This document shows, piece by piece, positions 1 to 8,699 of a stretch of DNA of 55,376 nt. The notes under the pieces were generated by a model. That model was not told the origin of the DNA. It ran no database searches and saw nothing but the letters and a program-made list of their open reading frames with translations. Position numbers and translations under genes: made by a program. Each line of letters begins with the position of its first letter. The stretch's first letter is position 1. The DNA comes from an uncultured Flavobacterium sp. (GTDB lineage: Bacteria; Bacteroidota; Bacteroidia; Flavobacteriales; Flavobacteriaceae), in contig CAJXSU010000007.1 of assembly GCA_913061465.1 (NCBI GenBank), forward strand, positions 1 through 55,376. Direction: 5' to 3'.

Positions 1-1013
1 AATAAAGTTTGTATATACCTCAAGTCTACTCCATTTTCTAACAAATGCGTTGCATAACTATGTCTTAATGTATGTGGAGTTACAGGCTTTCTTATACCTG
101 CCTTTTTACAGCTTTTTCTTAAAAAACTTCGAATACTTTCAGCACTATATTTACCCCCATTTTGCCCTTCAACAAAATAGATTGTTGGTTTATAAGAATG
201 ATAATAGTTAGATAACAGTGGAAGAAAACTATCTGCTAAACTAACGTACCTATCTTTTCTTCCTTTCCCTTTTTTTATAATAAGCTGCTTTCTATCTATA
301 TGAAAATCTATCAATTTTAAACTAATCAGTTCTCCTATTCGTAATCCACAAGAATATAGCAAGGTTAAAATAGCCCTATGTTTTATATTTTGTGTGTATT
401 GAATAATACGTAACACCTCTTCTTGAGACAATACACTAGGAAGTATTCTAGATTTTTTTGGTCGTTCTAAAGACAAATTATGAATCTTTGTTTGCGGACA
501 AAACACCGTAAAAATCTTTAAGGCGCTTATAAACTGTCTTTGCGAACTAACAGAATAGTTGCGCTCCATAAAAACGGTTTCAATAAAAAGTTCTACGGCT
601 CTGTTTGTAAGTTCCGCTAAGGGTGTTTTTGTGTGAAAATTTATAAAGTCTGCAATAAAAAAAGTATAGGTTTGTATCGTGCTTTGGCTATATCTTTTTC
701 CTTTTAAAAACAAATAAAATTGATTTAACAATTGCTTCTGTTCTTCAGTTAAATTTCTTTTGAAGGGTGTTTTTTTTGAAATTTTAGAAACATCTACTTT
801 TGAAATATTCTTAAATAGTTTTAAAATTATCGAAAGATTCTCTGCGTTGCTTATGAGATACCAAGCCTTCAAAGATTTACTCCAAGAAGCCCCATTGATA
901 GTTCGTACAAGAGAAATTAACGTCTCATCATAATCAAACTTAATTAAGAGCTGATTGTTTTTTCTGTGAATTTTTTCTTCAAGAAATATGGTAGGGTGTT
1001 GTAAAGATTTCAT
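1..1013 (-). CDS. Tyrosine-type site-specific recombinase (partial, C-terminus off the window)
   Basis: The reading frame starts at the ATG at 1013 and stays open to the left edge, giving 337 residues. Residues 90-175 resemble a phage-integrase SAM-like core-binding domain. The catalytic domain begins near 190. Visible catalytic residues are Arg225 (in SCGLRIGE), a likely catalytic Lys near 250 (GKGRKDR), and His314/Arg317 (HTLRH). The second His and the tyrosine nucleophile lie beyond the edge; about 40 residues are probably missing. The first 70 residues (a GASWSKSLKAWYL motif) form an extra N-terminal region seen in a Bacteroidota group of stand-alone recombinases. The extra segment typical of integron integrases was not seen. 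The gene is transcribed away from the core genes and separated from them by a terminator. The element it might mobilise would lie left of the window. Family assignment is firm; the target site is unknown. Confidence 0.9.
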   Translation of the reverse strand, partial: MKSLQHPTIFLEEKIHRKNNQLLIKFDYDETLISLVRTINGASWSKSLKAWYLISNAENLSIILKLFKNISKVDVSKISKKTPFKRNLTEEQKQLLNQFYLFLKGKRYSQSTIQTYTFFIADFINFHTKTPLAELTNRAVELFIETVFMERNYSVSSQRQFISALKIFTVFCPQTKIHNLSLERPKKSRILPSVLSQEEVLRIIQYTQNIKHRAILTLLYSCGLRIGELISLKLIDFHIDRKQLIIKKGKGRKDRYVSLADSFLPLLSNYYHSYKPTIYFVEGQNGGKYSAESIRSFLRKSCKKAGIRKPVTPHTLRHSYATHLLENGVDLRYIQTL

Positions 1014-1035
1014 AGCCCTTGAAAAATACAAAAAA

Positions 1036-1073
1036 AATCAAAAAAACCACTGAATTAAGTGGTTTTTTTGATT
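1036..1073. terminator. Strong bidirectional-type hairpin
   Basis: A perfect 16-bp inverted repeat with a 6-nt loop has A-rich and T-rich flanks, so it can act as an intrinsic terminator on either strand. It lies just after the stop of the minus-strand aldehyde dehydrogenase gene (1097) and before the recombinase start (1013), insulating the two. Confidence 0.85.
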
Positions 1074-1096
1074 TACGCGATATAAAAGTGATCTAG

Positions 1097-2638
1097 TTAT
1101 AGATCAAATTTTATGCCTTGTGCTAATGGCAATTCATCAGAATAATTAATCGTATTTGTTTGTCTACGCATATATACTTTCCAAGCGTCAGATCCAGACT
1201 CGCGTCCTCCACCAGTTTCTTTTTCTCCACCAAAAGCACCTCCAATTTCTGCACCAGAAGTTCCAATATTTACATTAGCAATCCCACAATCAGAACCTGC
1301 ATAAGACAAGAATTTTTCAGCTTCTTTCAGTTCATTCGTCATAATCGCAGAAGACAAGCCTTGCGCTACGCCGTTTTGTTTTTCTATGGCATTTTCTACA
1401 CTATCAGAATATTTCATTAAATATAAAATAGGAGCAAAGGTTTCGTGCTGTACAATTTCAAAATGATTTTCAGCTTCAATAATGGCAGGTTTTACATAGC
1501 AACCACTTTCATATCCCTCACCTTCTAACACACCACCATCTACCAATACATTTCCACCTTCAGCTTTTGCTTTTTCAATAGCAGCTAAATACGTATTCAC
1601 AGCATCATGATCAATTAATGGGCCAATATGATTGCGCTCATCTAATGGGTTTCCAATAGTTAATTGCTTATAAGCGCCTACAATAGCATCACGTACTTTA
1701 TCATATACAGATTCATGAATAATGAGTCTTCGTGTAGAGGTACAACGTTGTCCGCAGGTTCCAACAGCTCCAAATACCGCACCTGGTACTACCACTTTTA
1801 AGTCTGCCGTTGGTGTAATAATAATGGCATTGTTACCACCCAATTCTAATAAAGATTTTCCAAAACGTTGGGCAACAGTAGCACCAACAATTCTTCCCAT
1901 TCGTGTAGATCCAGTAGCAGACACTAAAGGAATTCGTGTATCTGTAGTCATCATTTCACCAACCGTGTAATCTCCAGTAATAATAGAAGAAATACCCTCT
2001 GGCAAGTTGTGTTCTTTTAAAACATCTGCAATAATATTCTGGCAGGCTACAGCACATAAAGGCGCTTTTTCAGAACCTTTCCAAACACATACATCACCAC
2101 AAACCCAAGCCAAAGCCGTATTCCAGGCCCAAACCGCTACCGGAAAGTTAAAAGCAGAAATAATACCCACCACACCAATAGGGTGCCATTGCTCTCTCAT
2201 TACGTGCCCAGGACGCTCCGATGGTATAGTTTGACCATTTAATTGTCTAGACAATCCAACAGCAAAATCACAGATATCAATCATTTCTTGTACTTCTCCA
2301 TACCCTTCTTGTAAAGATTTTCCCATTTCATAAGAAACCAACTTACCAAGAGGCTCTTTTAAATCTCGTAGTTTATTACCAAACTGACGTACAATTTCTC
2401 CTCTTTGTGGCGCTGGCATATCTCTAAAAGTCTTAAACGCAGCAGTAGCAGTACTCATTACTTGTTCGTAATCTTCTTTGGTGCTAGCTTTTACCTTACC
2501 AATTAATTTTCCGTCTACAGGAGAATAACTGGCAATAAGTTCTCCATTAGAAAAATTGTGACTACCAGTAGAAGTTCCATGGTTAACATCTTTAAGTCCT
2601 AACTCTTTTAGGGCTTGTTGAATTCCAAAATCTGACAT
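1097..2638 (-). CDS. ALDH7-family aldehyde dehydrogenase (aminoadipate semialdehyde/piperideine-6-carboxylate type)
   Basis: This 513-residue NAD(P)-dependent aldehyde dehydrogenase oxidises an aldehyde to its acid. The general base Glu265 sits in ELGGN and the nucleophile Cys299 in GQRCTSTRR. The motif ISAFNFPVAVW and the overall sequence match the antiquitin/AmaB (ALDH7) group, whose members act on alpha-aminoadipate semialdehyde in lysine and pipecolate breakdown. That substrate is inferred from family, since no other lysine-catabolism gene is nearby. I chose the ATG at 2638; the 24 residues that could be added upstream overlap a promoter-like TATTTTTG (2664-2671, minus strand) and do not look like ALDH sequence. 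The gene stands alone and ends in a strong terminator. Confidence 0.9.
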   Translation of the reverse strand: MSDFGIQQALKELGLKDVNHGTSTGSHNFSNGELIASYSPVDGKLIGKVKASTKEDYEQVMSTATAAFKTFRDMPAPQRGEIVRQFGNKLRDLKEPLGKLVSYEMGKSLQEGYGEVQEMIDICDFAVGLSRQLNGQTIPSERPGHVMREQWHPIGVVGIISAFNFPVAVWAWNTALAWVCGDVCVWKGSEKAPLCAVACQNIIADVLKEHNLPEGISSIITGDYTVGEMMTTDTRIPLVSATGSTRMGRIVGATVAQRFGKSLLELGGNNAIIITPTADLKVVVPGAVFGAVGTCGQRCTSTRRLIIHESVYDKVRDAIVGAYKQLTIGNPLDERNHIGPLIDHDAVNTYLAAIEKAKAEGGNVLVDGGVLEGEGYESGCYVKPAIIEAENHFEIVQHETFAPILYLMKYSDSVENAIEKQNGVAQGLSSAIMTNELKEAEKFLSYAGSDCGIANVNIGTSGAEIGGAFGGEKETGGGRESGSDAWKVYMRRQTNTINYSDELPLAQGIKFDL

Positions 2639-2741
2639 TATTTTTTTATTTTGATTTGTGCCCACAAAAATACAATAAAGTTTTGCAAAATAATAGGCTG
2701 TATTTATCAATTATAATCAAAGTTTTTTAACTAAATCCTAC

Positions 2742-2749
2742 TATTTTTG
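2742..2749 (+). promoter_or_regulatory. Candidate -7 box for the LuxE-like gene
   Basis: TATTTTTG matches the Bacteroidota TAnnTTTG -7 element. No clear TTG is seen at the expected -33 distance, so this is a half-site call. It would put the transcription start at about the ATG. Confidence 0.45.
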
Positions 2750-2755
2750 TGATAT

Positions 2756-3730
2756 ATGCAAAAAGCCATATTTAACATACAAAACGAAACTGATTTTGAG
2801 CGCTGCGCTTTGCAAGTGTTTAAATACCAGTTTCAAAATAACAAGGTGTACAGGTCTTTTTGCGATTTGCTATACATTCATCCAAGTGATGTAAAAGAAG
2901 TAAACCAAATTCCTTTTTTGCCCATTCAGTTTTTTAAAACCCATCAAGTGCTTTCCACCAACCAATCGGTTCAAGAAACCTTTACCAGTTCGGGAACTAC
3001 AGGGGCTCAAGTAAGTAAGCATTTGGTGGCAGATCTAAGTTGGTATGAGACAAGTTACACCAGAGCATTTGAGCATTTTTATGGATCTGTTAAAGACTAT
3101 ACGGTTTTGGGGCTTTTGCCTAATTATTTGGAGCGGGAGGGTTCTTCGTTAATTTATATGGTCAATGACTTTATCCATAAATCTAATAACCCTAAGAGTG
3201 GTTTTTATTTAGACACTCTATCTGAGCTAATAAAAACATTGATAGCATTAGATCAAAAAGGAGAAAAAGTACTGTTAATTGGAGTTACGTTTGCATTGTT
3301 AGATCTTATAGAAAGCCAAACCTTTTCATTAAAGAATACCGTTATTATGGAAACCGGGGGTATGAAAGGACGACGTAAAGAAATGATCAGAGAAGAATTA
3401 CATGAAATTTTAGCTGCTGGTTTTGGCGTATCTAAAATTCATTCAGAGTACGGAATGACCGAGCTATTAAGCCAAGGCTATTCCTCTGGAGACGGTATTT
3501 TTGATTGTCCACCCTGGATGAAAATACTTACCAGAGATACTGAAGATGCGCTTACTTTAGTTGGAGCTAACAAAACCGGAGGACTAAATGTAGTAGACTT
3601 GGCCAACTACAATTCATGCTCATTCATTGCAACACAAGACTTAGGAAGAGTGCACAAAAATGGCCGTTTCGAAGTATTAGGCCGTTTTGACCATTCAGAT
3701 ATAAGAGGATGCAATTTAATGGTAATGTAG
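2756..3730 (+). CDS. LuxE/acyl-protein synthetase-like adenylating enzyme
   Basis: This 324-residue protein belongs to the ANL (adenylate-forming) superfamily, LuxE branch. The phosphate-binding loop is TSSGTTG at residues 77-83, and a second ANL motif, EYGMTE, is at 231-236. LuxE-type enzymes activate an acyl group with ATP and pass it to a protein or thiol. In Bacteroidota, relatives occur singly and often near surface-polysaccharide genes. Here the neighbours are an aldehyde dehydrogenase (divergent) and tyrS (convergent, 17-nt gap), so context does not reveal the substrate. A TATTTTTG box at 2742-2749 ends only six bases before the ATG, suggesting a very short or absent leader. Family call is good; biological role unknown. 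Confidence 0.8.
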   Translation: MQKAIFNIQNETDFERCALQVFKYQFQNNKVYRSFCDLLYIHPSDVKEVNQIPFLPIQFFKTHQVLSTNQSVQETFTSSGTTGAQVSKHLVADLSWYETSYTRAFEHFYGSVKDYTVLGLLPNYLEREGSSLIYMVNDFIHKSNNPKSGFYLDTLSELIKTLIALDQKGEKVLLIGVTFALLDLIESQTFSLKNTVIMETGGMKGRRKEMIREELHEILAAGFGVSKIHSEYGMTELLSQGYSSGDGIFDCPPWMKILTRDTEDALTLVGANKTGGLNVVDLANYNSCSFIATQDLGRVHKNGRFEVLGRFDHSDIRGCNLMVM

Positions 3731-3747
3731 AAATGCTTCTAGATAAA

Positions 3748-5037
3748 CTAAGCTATTTTTAATAGAAAATAATTCTTTTTTCCTCGCTGAAGCAACACAT
3801 AGGCATTGGCAATAATGTCTGAAGAAGAAATCACAAAATCTTCTTTTACTTTTTCTTTATTTACAGAAATTGCGTTTTCTTTTAGGGCTCTTCTGGCTTC
3901 TCCATTAGAGTTTAAAAAGCCTGTTTTTGCAGCTAAGGCCCCAATCATGTCTAATCCGTTATCAATATCTTCTTTAGAAACCGATGCCTGAGGTACACCT
4001 TCAAAAATATCTAAAAAAGTTTGTTCATCTAAAGATTTTAAATCTTCAGAGGTAGACTTTCCAAAAAGAATTTGAGAGGCTTTAATCGCATTATCAAAAG
4101 CTTCTTGGCCGTGGGTCATTATGGTAACTTCTTCACCTATTTTCTTTTGTAACAAGCGCAGGTGAGGGGTTTCTCTGTGCTCTATAATAAGAGCTTCAAT
4201 AGCTTCCTTATCTAAAAAAGTAAAGATTTTAATATATTTTTCTGCATCTTCATCAGAAGCATTTAACCAGTATTGGTAGAATTTATAAGGAGAGGTTCTG
4301 TTGGCGTCTAACCACACATTTCCACCCTCTGTTTTACCAAACTTTGTGCCGTCTGCTTTGGTCACTAAAGGCACGGTAATGGCGTAGGCTTTTCCTTGGG
4401 CTTTTCTTCTAATTAACTCTGTTCCTGTGGTAATATTTCCCCACTGGTCAGACCCACCCATTTGCAACTTACAATCCATTTCTTTGTACAAATGATAGAA
4501 ATCGTACCCTTGAAATAGTTGGTAGGTAAACTCCGTAAAGCTCATTCCTACTTTAGATTCAGAACTTAAGCGTTTTTTCACAGAATCTTTCGCCATCATA
4601 TAATTTACGGTGATGTGCTTCCCTGTATCTCTAACAAAATCTATCAAAGAAATATCTTTCATCCAATCAAAGTTGTTCACCAATTCGGCAGGGTTTTCTG
4701 AAGCATTAAAATCTAAAAACCTGCTCAATTGTGCTTTAACACCTTCAATGTTTTTTTGCAAACTAGCTTCATCCAACAAATTTCTTTCTGCAGATTTACC
4801 TGATGGATCTCCTACCATACCGGTTGCACCTCCAACCAAGGCAATAGGTTTATGTCCAGCATTTTGAAAATGCTTTAAGATTAAGATCTGAACCAAGCTT
4901 CCAATATGCAATGAATCTGCAGTAGGGTCAAATCCTATATAACCAGCCGTAGCATGTTCTAGTAAGTGTGCTTCAGTGTCAGGCATAATATCATGCAATA
5001 ATCCTCGCCATCGTAACTCTTCAACAAAATTTGTCAT
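3748..5037 (-). CDS. tyrS: Tyrosyl-tRNA synthetase
   Basis: This is a 429-residue class I aminoacyl-tRNA synthetase that charges tRNA-Tyr in the cytoplasm. The HIGH signature appears as HIGSL from residue 44, and the KMSKS loop as KFGKT in a KFGKTEGGNVWL context. The substrate pocket motif QLFQGYDFYHLY and the metal-free GGSDQWGNI stretch are typical of TyrS. The C-terminal 70 residues form an S4 RNA-binding domain. Length is standard. A TATCTTTG box (5057-5064, minus strand) lies about 20 bases before the start. The gene is divergent from the SDR gene across 59 bp. Confidence 0.97.
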   Translation of the reverse strand: MTNFVEELRWRGLLHDIMPDTEAHLLEHATAGYIGFDPTADSLHIGSLVQILILKHFQNAGHKPIALVGGATGMVGDPSGKSAERNLLDEASLQKNIEGVKAQLSRFLDFNASENPAELVNNFDWMKDISLIDFVRDTGKHITVNYMMAKDSVKKRLSSESKVGMSFTEFTYQLFQGYDFYHLYKEMDCKLQMGGSDQWGNITTGTELIRRKAQGKAYAITVPLVTKADGTKFGKTEGGNVWLDANRTSPYKFYQYWLNASDEDAEKYIKIFTFLDKEAIEALIIEHRETPHLRLLQKKIGEEVTIMTHGQEAFDNAIKASQILFGKSTSEDLKSLDEQTFLDIFEGVPQASVSKEDIDNGLDMIGALAAKTGFLNSNGEARRALKENAISVNKEKVKEDFVISSSDIIANAYVLLQRGKKNYFLLKIA

Positions 5038-5056
5038 CTTCTTTCTTTATAAAAAG

Positions 5057-5064
5057 CAAAGATA
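5057..5064 (-). promoter_or_regulatory. Candidate -7 box for tyrS
   Basis: Read on the minus strand this is TATCTTTG, a full match to TAnnTTTG, giving a predicted leader of about 14 nt for tyrS. A -33 element is not clear. Confidence 0.5.
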
Positions 5065-5096
5065 CATTTCTGAGGTAAATAAACTAAATTCGTGCT

Positions 5097-6098
5097 ATGA
5101 TTTTAGTTACAGGAGGCACAGGGTTGGTTGGTTCACATTTATTAGTTCGTTTAGCACAAGAAAATGAACCCATAAGAGCCATTTATAGAACCTTAGATAG
5201 TATTGAAAAAACTAAAAAAGTTTTTTCATATTACACCAATATTGCTAAAGACTTATTTGCCAACATAGAATGGGTTCAGGCAGACATTACAGATGTACCC
5301 TCGATGATACCAGCCTTCAAGGATGTAAAAAAAGTATACCATTGTGCAGCTATCATTTCATTTGATCCTGCAGATTACAGAACCATGAGAAAGGTAAATA
5401 TTCACGGTACCGCTATTATTGCCAATTTATCGATAGACGCCAAAGTAGAAAAATTGTGTTTTGTAAGTTCAATTGCCACCATTGGAGACGATCCAAAAAA
5501 AGAGTTTGCCAATGAAGAAAATGATTGGGGCGGTAATGAAAAAAATAATGGATATGCTATTACCAAATATGGTGCAGAAACAGAAGTTTGGCGAGCTAGC
5601 CAGGAAGGAGTTGATGTGGTTATCGTAAATCCGGGGGTTATTTTAGGGAGTGGTTTTTGGGATTCAGGCTCAGGAAAAATGTTCTCGCAAATTCACAAAG
5701 GGTTTTCATTTTATTCTGAAGGGGTAACAGGCTTTATTGGAGTTAAAGATGTTGTTAGTTCGATGGTTCAGTTAATGGAAAGCACTTGTAAAAACGAACG
5801 TTTTATTTTAGTATCTGAAAATAAAAGTTTTAAAGAGGTCCTATTTTATATAGCTGAGGCTTTTGGAAAGAAAAAACCTACGAGATGTGTTCAACCTTGG
5901 CAAGCAAATTTATTCTGGAGGTGGGAATGGTTACTGTCAAAAATTATGGTAAGAAAAACTAGAATGAGTAAGTATACCGCTAAAACTTTACACACAAAAA
6001 CGTATTATACTTCAGAAAAATGCAGAACACAATTAGAGGTTACTTTCGAGAAAATTGAAGCTGTAATTTATCAAGTAAAGAATGATTTTTTACTTTAG
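5097..6098 (+). CDS. NAD-dependent epimerase/dehydratase (extended SDR family)
   Basis: This 333-residue protein has an N-terminal Rossmann fold with the glycine motif TGGTGLVGSHLL at residues 5-16. Its catalytic pair is Tyr-x-x-x-Lys in YAITKYGAE, near residue 155. The CFVSSIATIG stretch supplies the usual active-site Ser. The family covers sugar-nucleotide epimerases and dihydroflavonol-reductase-like enzymes; this sequence looks closer to the latter group, but the substrate cannot be read. Its stop codon overlaps that of the convergent DUF4296 gene by four bases (6095-6098). A degenerate -7 box, TAAATTCG (5085-5092), ends four bases before the ATG. Confidence 0.85.
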   Translation: MILVTGGTGLVGSHLLVRLAQENEPIRAIYRTLDSIEKTKKVFSYYTNIAKDLFANIEWVQADITDVPSMIPAFKDVKKVYHCAAIISFDPADYRTMRKVNIHGTAIIANLSIDAKVEKLCFVSSIATIGDDPKKEFANEENDWGGNEKNNGYAITKYGAETEVWRASQEGVDVVIVNPGVILGSGFWDSGSGKMFSQIHKGFSFYSEGVTGFIGVKDVVSSMVQLMESTCKNERFILVSENKSFKEVLFYIAEAFGKKKPTRCVQPWQANLFWRWEWLLSKIMVRKTRMSKYTAKTLHTKTYYTSEKCRTQLEVTFEKIEAVIYQVKNDFLL

Positions 6099-6574
6099 TT
6101 TTTCCTTTGAAACTCCTTTAAATTCTCTACTTTTTTTAAAATGTCAACCTTTTTCAACTCTTTTATTTTTTGCTCTTTTTTTATTTTAAAAGAAATATTT
6201 ATCAGAGAATCAGTATAAAGAGAATCTTTGATTTTTTTAGCTTTAGTAAAAAATTCTTGTTCTTTTTTTAACATCTCAGTTATCTCATTTAACATAGGCT
6301 CATAGATATCAATTTTAGAGGTATAATAAAGATTACTCGTATTAAAACGAAGAGAGTCGATGTTGTATTTATTGTAAACAAGGGTGATGTATGAAACTTT
6401 TTTTTGCTGTCTATTGTTTTTGATGTTTTTTGCAGCGGTAGCCAAATACAAATCTTTTAACAGCATCATCATAGAATCTTTTGGAATAAGATCTATGGGT
6501 TCCTCATAGATTGTATTACTTCTGCAAGAGGCAAAAAGAACGATTAAAATTAAATAAGTGATGCTATTTTTCAT
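6095..6574 (-). CDS. DUF4296 lipoprotein
   Basis: This 159-residue protein starts with a lipoprotein signal peptide; the lipobox ends at Cys17 (LFASC). The body has the DUF4296 pattern: an N-terminal helix around MLLKDLYLATAA, a YNKYNIDSLRFNTSNLYY segment and a Lys/Glu-rich C-terminal helix likely to form a coiled coil. DUF4296 is found almost only in Bacteroidota and has no known function. The start overlaps the pyrC stop as ATGA, so it is the last gene of the glycosyltransferase-pyrC-DUF4296 operon. Confidence 0.85.
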   Translation of the reverse strand: MKNSITYLILIVLFASCRSNTIYEEPIDLIPKDSMMMLLKDLYLATAAKNIKNNRQQKKVSYITLVYNKYNIDSLRFNTSNLYYTSKIDIYEPMLNEITEMLKKEQEFFTKAKKIKDSLYTDSLINISFKIKKEQKIKELKKVDILKKVENLKEFQRKN

Positions 6575-7908
6575 GCTCTATTAAAAGTAATTCTTTTTCC
6601 TTTTGTGGAGGTGTTAAAAACACCCTGATTGTATATTAAAACACCATTTACAAATGTGTGGGTAACACTAGATGAAAAAGTAATTCCTTCAAATGGAGAC
6701 CATCCACATTTGTAAAGGATATTTTCTTTACACACAGTTTGAGCAGCATTCATATCTACCAATACTAAATCTGCAAAATACCCTTCTCTAATAAATCCTC
6801 TTTTTTCTATTTGAAAGATTTTAGCTGGGTTATGACAAGCTTTTTCAACAAGTTTCTCAATACTAAAAACCTGCTCTTTAACTTTTTCTAATAAGGCTAA
6901 TAAAGTGTGCTGAACTAAAGGACCACCGCTAGGAGCACTTAAATACGAATTGGATTTTTCTTCCAGAGTATGTGGAGCATGATCTGATGCGATAATATCT
7001 ATTCTATCATCTAACAAAGCGTCCCACAACCCTTGTCTATCTTCAGCGGTTTTAACCGCAGGATTCCATTTAATATGAGTGCCTTTTTCTTTATAATCTT
7101 CATCAGAAAACCATAAATGATGAACACAAACCTCGGCAGTAATTTGCTTTTCTTCTAGAGGAATGTCGTTTCTAAATAATGCTGTTTCTTTTGCAGTAGA
7201 CAAATGAAAAACGTGCAATCGAGCTCCTGTCTTTTTTGCTAGTGCAATAGCTTTTGATGAAGATAAATAACAGGCTTCTTCACTTCTGATAACAGGGTGT
7301 AATTCAATTGGAATATTCTCTCCATATAAGGCTTTATAGTGCGCCGTATTTTTTTTGATCGTAGCTTCATCTTCACAATGAACAGAGATAATGAGTTGAG
7401 TAGAAGAAAATATTTTTTCTAATACGTCAAGGTTGTCTACCAACATATTTCCGGTAGAAGAACCTAAAAATAATTTGATCCCTGCTACAGTTTTTGGGTC
7501 GGTTTGCAACAATTCTTCTAAATTGTCATTTGTGCCACCAAACATAAATGAATAATTAACAAAAGAGGTTTTTTCTGCAATATCAAATTTGTCTTGTAAT
7601 AGTTTTTGGGTTGTTGCTTGTGGTACTGTATTTGGCATCTCAATAAAAGTAGTTACCCCACCAGCAACGGCAGCCCTACTTTCAGTGCCAATAGTTGCCT
7701 TATGGGTTAGCCCGGGCTCTCTAAAATGTACCTGATCGTCTATTAAACCAGGAATAAGATACTTTCCTTCAGCATCAATAACAGGAATAGAGTCTACAGC
7801 AATGGAGTCGCTTATTTTTTTTATAATTCCGTTTTCTATTAGAATATCGCTAAGAAAGGAAGCCCCCTCATTTACAATCGTTGCATTTTTTATTAGGTAA
7901 GCGTTCAT
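6571..7908 (-). CDS. pyrC: Dihydroorotase
   Basis: This is a 445-residue amidohydrolase that interconverts carbamoyl-aspartate and dihydroorotate in pyrimidine synthesis. The first metal motif reads DDQVHFREPG around residue 61, so the first His of the usual DxHxH is a Gln. From memory this occurs in other Bacteroidota dihydroorotases. Other ligands are visible: His in SVHCEDE near 176, His in HVFHLS near 233, and Asp in IIASDHAPHT near 309. Start and stop overlap the flanking genes as ATGA on both sides, implying translational coupling. Confidence 0.93.
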   Translation of the reverse strand: MNAYLIKNATIVNEGASFLSDILIENGIIKKISDSIAVDSIPVIDAEGKYLIPGLIDDQVHFREPGLTHKATIGTESRAAVAGGVTTFIEMPNTVPQATTQKLLQDKFDIAEKTSFVNYSFMFGGTNDNLEELLQTDPKTVAGIKLFLGSSTGNMLVDNLDVLEKIFSSTQLIISVHCEDEATIKKNTAHYKALYGENIPIELHPVIRSEEACYLSSSKAIALAKKTGARLHVFHLSTAKETALFRNDIPLEEKQITAEVCVHHLWFSDEDYKEKGTHIKWNPAVKTAEDRQGLWDALLDDRIDIIASDHAPHTLEEKSNSYLSAPSGGPLVQHTLLALLEKVKEQVFSIEKLVEKACHNPAKIFQIEKRGFIREGYFADLVLVDMNAAQTVCKENILYKCGWSPFEGITFSSSVTHTFVNGVLIYNQGVFNTSTKGKRITFNRA

Positions 7909-8621
7909 CGTAAGCCTTTAAATCTCATTTTTATTACACCAAAAAGTGCTTCATATATTATTCCGTCACTCATCTTGGAGGTTCCTTCGGTTCTATCCGT
8001 AAAAATTACAGAAACTTCTTTAATTTTAAAGTTATGTTTCCAAGCTTTAAATTTCATCTCAATTTGAAAAGCATAGCCAATGAAGCGTATTTTATTAAGT
8101 TTAATAGTTTCAAGCACACTTCTTTTGTAGCAGACAAATCCTGCAGTAGTATCATGAATTGGAATTCTAGTAATAAAACGAACGTATTTTGAAGCAAAAT
8201 AGGAGAGCAATACTCTTTTCATTGGCCAATTCACAACATTTACACCTTGTGAATATCTAGATCCTATAGAAACGTCAGCACCTTCTTTTTCACAAGCATG
8301 ATAAAGCCTTACTAAATCTTTTGGGTTGTGAGAAAAGTCTGCATCCATCTCAATGATATAGTCATATTTTTTTTGGATAGCCCATTTAAACCCATGAATA
8401 TAAGCGGTTCCAAGCCCGTTTTTACCCGTTCTTTTTTCAATAAAAAGAGCATCAGAATATTGGGTGATTAGCCTTTCTACAATTTCAGCGGTTCCGTCCG
8501 GAGAGTTATCATCAACAACCAATATATGAAACCTCTTTTTTTGGTTGAAGACAGCTTCTATAATAGCTTGAATGTTTTCTTTTTCGTTATAGGTTGGAAT
8601 AATAACTAGAGTGTCAGACAT
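7905..8621 (-). CDS. Polyprenol-phosphate mannosyltransferase-like GT2 glycosyltransferase
   Basis: This 238-residue GT-A glycosyltransferase resembles dolichol-phosphate mannose synthase (Dpm1). Motifs are IIPTYNEKENI near the start, VDDNSPDGT, the metal-binding EMDADFSHNP (DxD-like) and GSRYSQG. It lacks a C-terminal membrane domain, as in the soluble Dpm1 type. It would transfer a sugar from a nucleotide donor to a polyprenyl phosphate at the inner membrane. I chose the ATG at 8621: a possible GTG at 8642 overlaps a TATATTTG promoter box and so cannot be used from that promoter. It is first in an operon with pyrC and DUF4296. Confidence 0.88.
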   Translation of the reverse strand: MSDTLVIIPTYNEKENIQAIIEAVFNQKKRFHILVVDDNSPDGTAEIVERLITQYSDALFIEKRTGKNGLGTAYIHGFKWAIQKKYDYIIEMDADFSHNPKDLVRLYHACEKEGADVSIGSRYSQGVNVVNWPMKRVLLSYFASKYVRFITRIPIHDTTAGFVCYKRSVLETIKLNKIRFIGYAFQIEMKFKAWKHNFKIKEVSVIFTDRTEGTSKMSDGIIYEALFGVIKMRFKGLR

Positions 8622-8641
8622 AAAATGTGTGAGAATATGCA

Positions 8642-8649
8642 CAAATATA
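8642..8649 (-). promoter_or_regulatory. Candidate -7 box for the dpm1-like/pyrC operon
   Basis: Read on the minus strand this is TATATTTG, an exact TAnnTTTG match about 20 bases before the ATG at 8621. It overlaps the alternative GTG start and so decides the start. Confidence 0.55.
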
Positions 8650-8699
8650 CATTTTTTTATGACTAATTTTGTGTTTATCTTAATTACAAAAAAGAAGGA

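Noticed and set aside
1-1013. Integron integrase
   Set aside because: The extra segment near the HxxR region typical of integron integrases was not seen, and no attC-like repeats are in the window.
1160-1420. Plus-strand frames opposite the aldehyde dehydrogenase gene
   Set aside because: They are shadow frames of a well-conserved gene, with no family match of their own.
8622-8642. GTG start extending the dpm1-like protein
   Set aside because: The codon overlaps the TATATTTG promoter box; the ATG at 8621 matches family N-termini.
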